A stretch of 64,000 nt of DNA from JAICXG01 sp963801255 (GTDB taxonomy: Bacteria; Verrucomicrobiota; Verrucomicrobiia; Chthoniobacterales; UBA10450), in contig CAWDEC010000019.1 in NCBI GenBank assembly GCA_963801255.1, positions 186,001-250,000 on the forward strand. The letters are read 5' to 3'. Shown here in pieces: positions 62,791 through 64,000 of the stretch (the first letter of the stretch is position 1; every line of letters begins with the position of its first letter). The notes beneath the pieces were generated by a model. It was not told the origin of the DNA, made no database searches, and was given only the letters and a program-made list of their open reading frames with translations. A program made the translations under genes and the position numbers.

Positions 62791-64000
62791 ACCTGCTCTA
62801 CGGTCGGTTAGTCGAAATCAGCGACGAGGATGGAATTCAAAGCGGCAAGATTGAGGTCGACGGCGCGAGCAAGAAAGTCGCACTCGGACTCCTGACAGAC
62901 GTAACGTGCGGTGATACGCTTTTGGTCTGCGACGGCGTCGCGATCAGCAAAGTTCAACAACAACCGGAGGTGTCAGCGATGAATGCTCCTACGTTAAATA
63001 TCAACGAGGAAAAACTGAACAAGTTTCTCGGTCAGGCGATCGGTGAATTAGGCGCGGCCATGAATGTCGCGCTCGTTATTACGGGTGATCGACTCGGCCT
63101 CTACAAGGCGATGGCAGGAGCCGGTCCAATGACCTCCGAAGAACTGGCGAAGAAAACGGGAACCGATGAGCGCTATGTCCGGGAATGGATCTCAGCCCAG
63201 GCCGCCGGCGGATTCATCGAATATGATCCTAAGACGAACAAGTTCACGCTCGCTGACGAACAGGCAATGGCTCTGGCTGTTGATGACAGCCCATGTTTTT
63301 TGCCGGGTGCGTTTCAGCTCATCAGTTCCGTGATTACCGATGAACCGAAACTGCGGGCCGCCTTCAAGAGTGGCAAAGGTGTGGGATGGCATGAGCATGG
63401 CGCCGATCTCTTCGAAGGTACCGAACGATTCTTTCGACCAGGTTACGCCGCACACCTGGTTTCGGAATGGATCCCTGCACTGGAAGGTATCGAAGCCAGA
63501 CTGAAGGAAGGTGGGAAAGTCGCGGATGTTGGCTGCGGCCATGGCGCTTCGACGTTGCTTATGGCGAAAGCCTTTCCCAAATCCGAATTCACCGGATTCG
63601 ACTATCACGACGCATCGATTAAGTGGGCTCAGGCGCAGGCTGAGAAAGCCGGCATCGCTGACCGGGTGAAATTCAAAGTTGCGAAGGCGAAAGAGTTTCC
63701 GGGAAGCGATTATACTTTGGTGACGACCTTCGATTGTCTGCACGACATGGGAGACCCGGCCGGCGCGGCGAGTCATGTCCGCCAGTCGCTCGCAAAAGAT
63801 GGCGTTTGGATGATTGTCGAGCCGATTGCGGGCGATAAGTTGGAAGACAATCTCAATCCAATCGGCCGGATGTATTACGGTGCTTCCACCATGATTTGCA
63901 CCCCGGCATCGCGCGACCAGGAAGTCGGTCTGGCACTCGGAGCTCAGGCTGGCGAAAAGCGTTTGCGCGACGTGGTGATGAGTGGCGGTTTCAGCAGCTT
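62787..64000 (+). CDS. HypC-like domain continuing in frame into a SAM methyltransferase (cut by window edge)
   Basis: GTG 62787 overlaps the FNT stop. Residues 1-56 resemble HypC (MNLLYGRLVEISDEDGIQSGKIEVDGASKKVALGLLTDVTCGDTLLVCDGVAISKV), but the essential Cys2 of HypC is absent. The same frame runs on without a stop into a class I methyltransferase: a winged-helix N-terminal part (MTSEELAKKTGTDERYVREWISAQAAGGFIEYD), motif I VADVGCGHGAS, then TTFDCLHDMGDP. An internal ATG at 62979 with GGAGG (62966-62970) could instead start a separate methyltransferase. In that case the first part has no stop of its own. The 3' end is outside the window. Confidence 0.75.
   Translation, partial: MNLLYGRLVEISDEDGIQSGKIEVDGASKKVALGLLTDVTCGDTLLVCDGVAISKVQQQPEVSAMNAPTLNINEEKLNKFLGQAIGELGAAMNVALVITGDRLGLYKAMAGAGPMTSEELAKKTGTDERYVREWISAQAAGGFIEYDPKTNKFTLADEQAMALAVDDSPCFLPGAFQLISSVITDEPKLRAAFKSGKGVGWHEHGADLFEGTERFFRPGYAAHLVSEWIPALEGIEARLKEGGKVADVGCGHGASTLLMAKAFPKSEFTGFDYHDASIKWAQAQAEKAGIADRVKFKVAKAKEFPGSDYTLVTTFDCLHDMGDPAGAASHVRQSLAKDGVWMIVEPIAGDKLEDNLNPIGRMYYGASTMICTPASRDQEVGLALGAQAGEKRLRDVVMSGGFSS

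Overview
The window is GC-rich, densely coding DNA from a Gram-negative bacterium. It carries a TonB-dependent receptor, outer-membrane-type beta-barrels, an LpxH-like phosphatase, sigma-54 and complex I genes. RNase HIII, a DciA-like protein, tandem beta-propeller proteins and a group 1h [NiFe]-hydrogenase together suggest a soil Verrucomicrobiota-like (or Acidobacteriota-like) chromosome. No rRNA is present, so the phylum is an inference.

Layout. 1-9.9 kb: 3' end of nuoD, a secreted propeller/M28/PDZ peptidase, a sterol-desaturase-family hydroxylase, nuoI, a BNR-repeat protein, a sirtuin and a GHL10-type glycosidase. 9.9-17 kb: a tRNA-guanine transglycosylase fused to an MnmC-like methyltransferase, tRNA-Gln(UUG), CHAD, LpxH-like, a lipoprotein and envelope hypotheticals. 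17-24 kb: divergent mntH/mntR with a clear operator, dciA-like, rpoN, two small secreted proteins and a TGS-less thrS. 24-30 kb: an ABC exporter flanked by two copies of a beta-barrel plus secreted-partner gene pair. 30-35 kb: HU, RNase HIII, a carrier protein with a halogenase-like flavoprotein, and a GlxA regulator. 35-45 kb: a Ser/Thr kinase with TPRs, an ECF sigma factor, a large TonB-dependent receptor, a second GlxA regulator and a yellow/MRJP-family protein. 45-50.5 kb: phosphoribosyltransferase, MFS exporter, histidine phosphatase, APC permease and aminotransferase. 50.5-64 kb: a long, tightly packed hydrogenase operon with NifU-like, unnamed accessory proteins, maturation protease, small and large subunits, HypB, HypA, a Ni transporter, split HypF, an FNT channel, and a HypC-like domain running in frame into a methyltransferase. 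This locus looks like a high-affinity (atmospheric) H2 oxidation system with its Ni supply and maturation machinery.

The most striking signal is not a gene. The asymmetric 9-mer GCCTAACGA (reverse TCGTTAGGC) occurs 56 times by hand count, against about 0.5 expected. It sits mostly inside genes on both strands, encoding PN(D/E), SLG, LT or VR. Once it forms an inverted pair that supplies both stop codons and a hairpin between convergent genes. It is nearly absent from about 29.4 to 45.8 kb. Density, polarity and the terminator pair resemble DNA-uptake sequences of Haemophilus and Neisseria; the function here is unproven.
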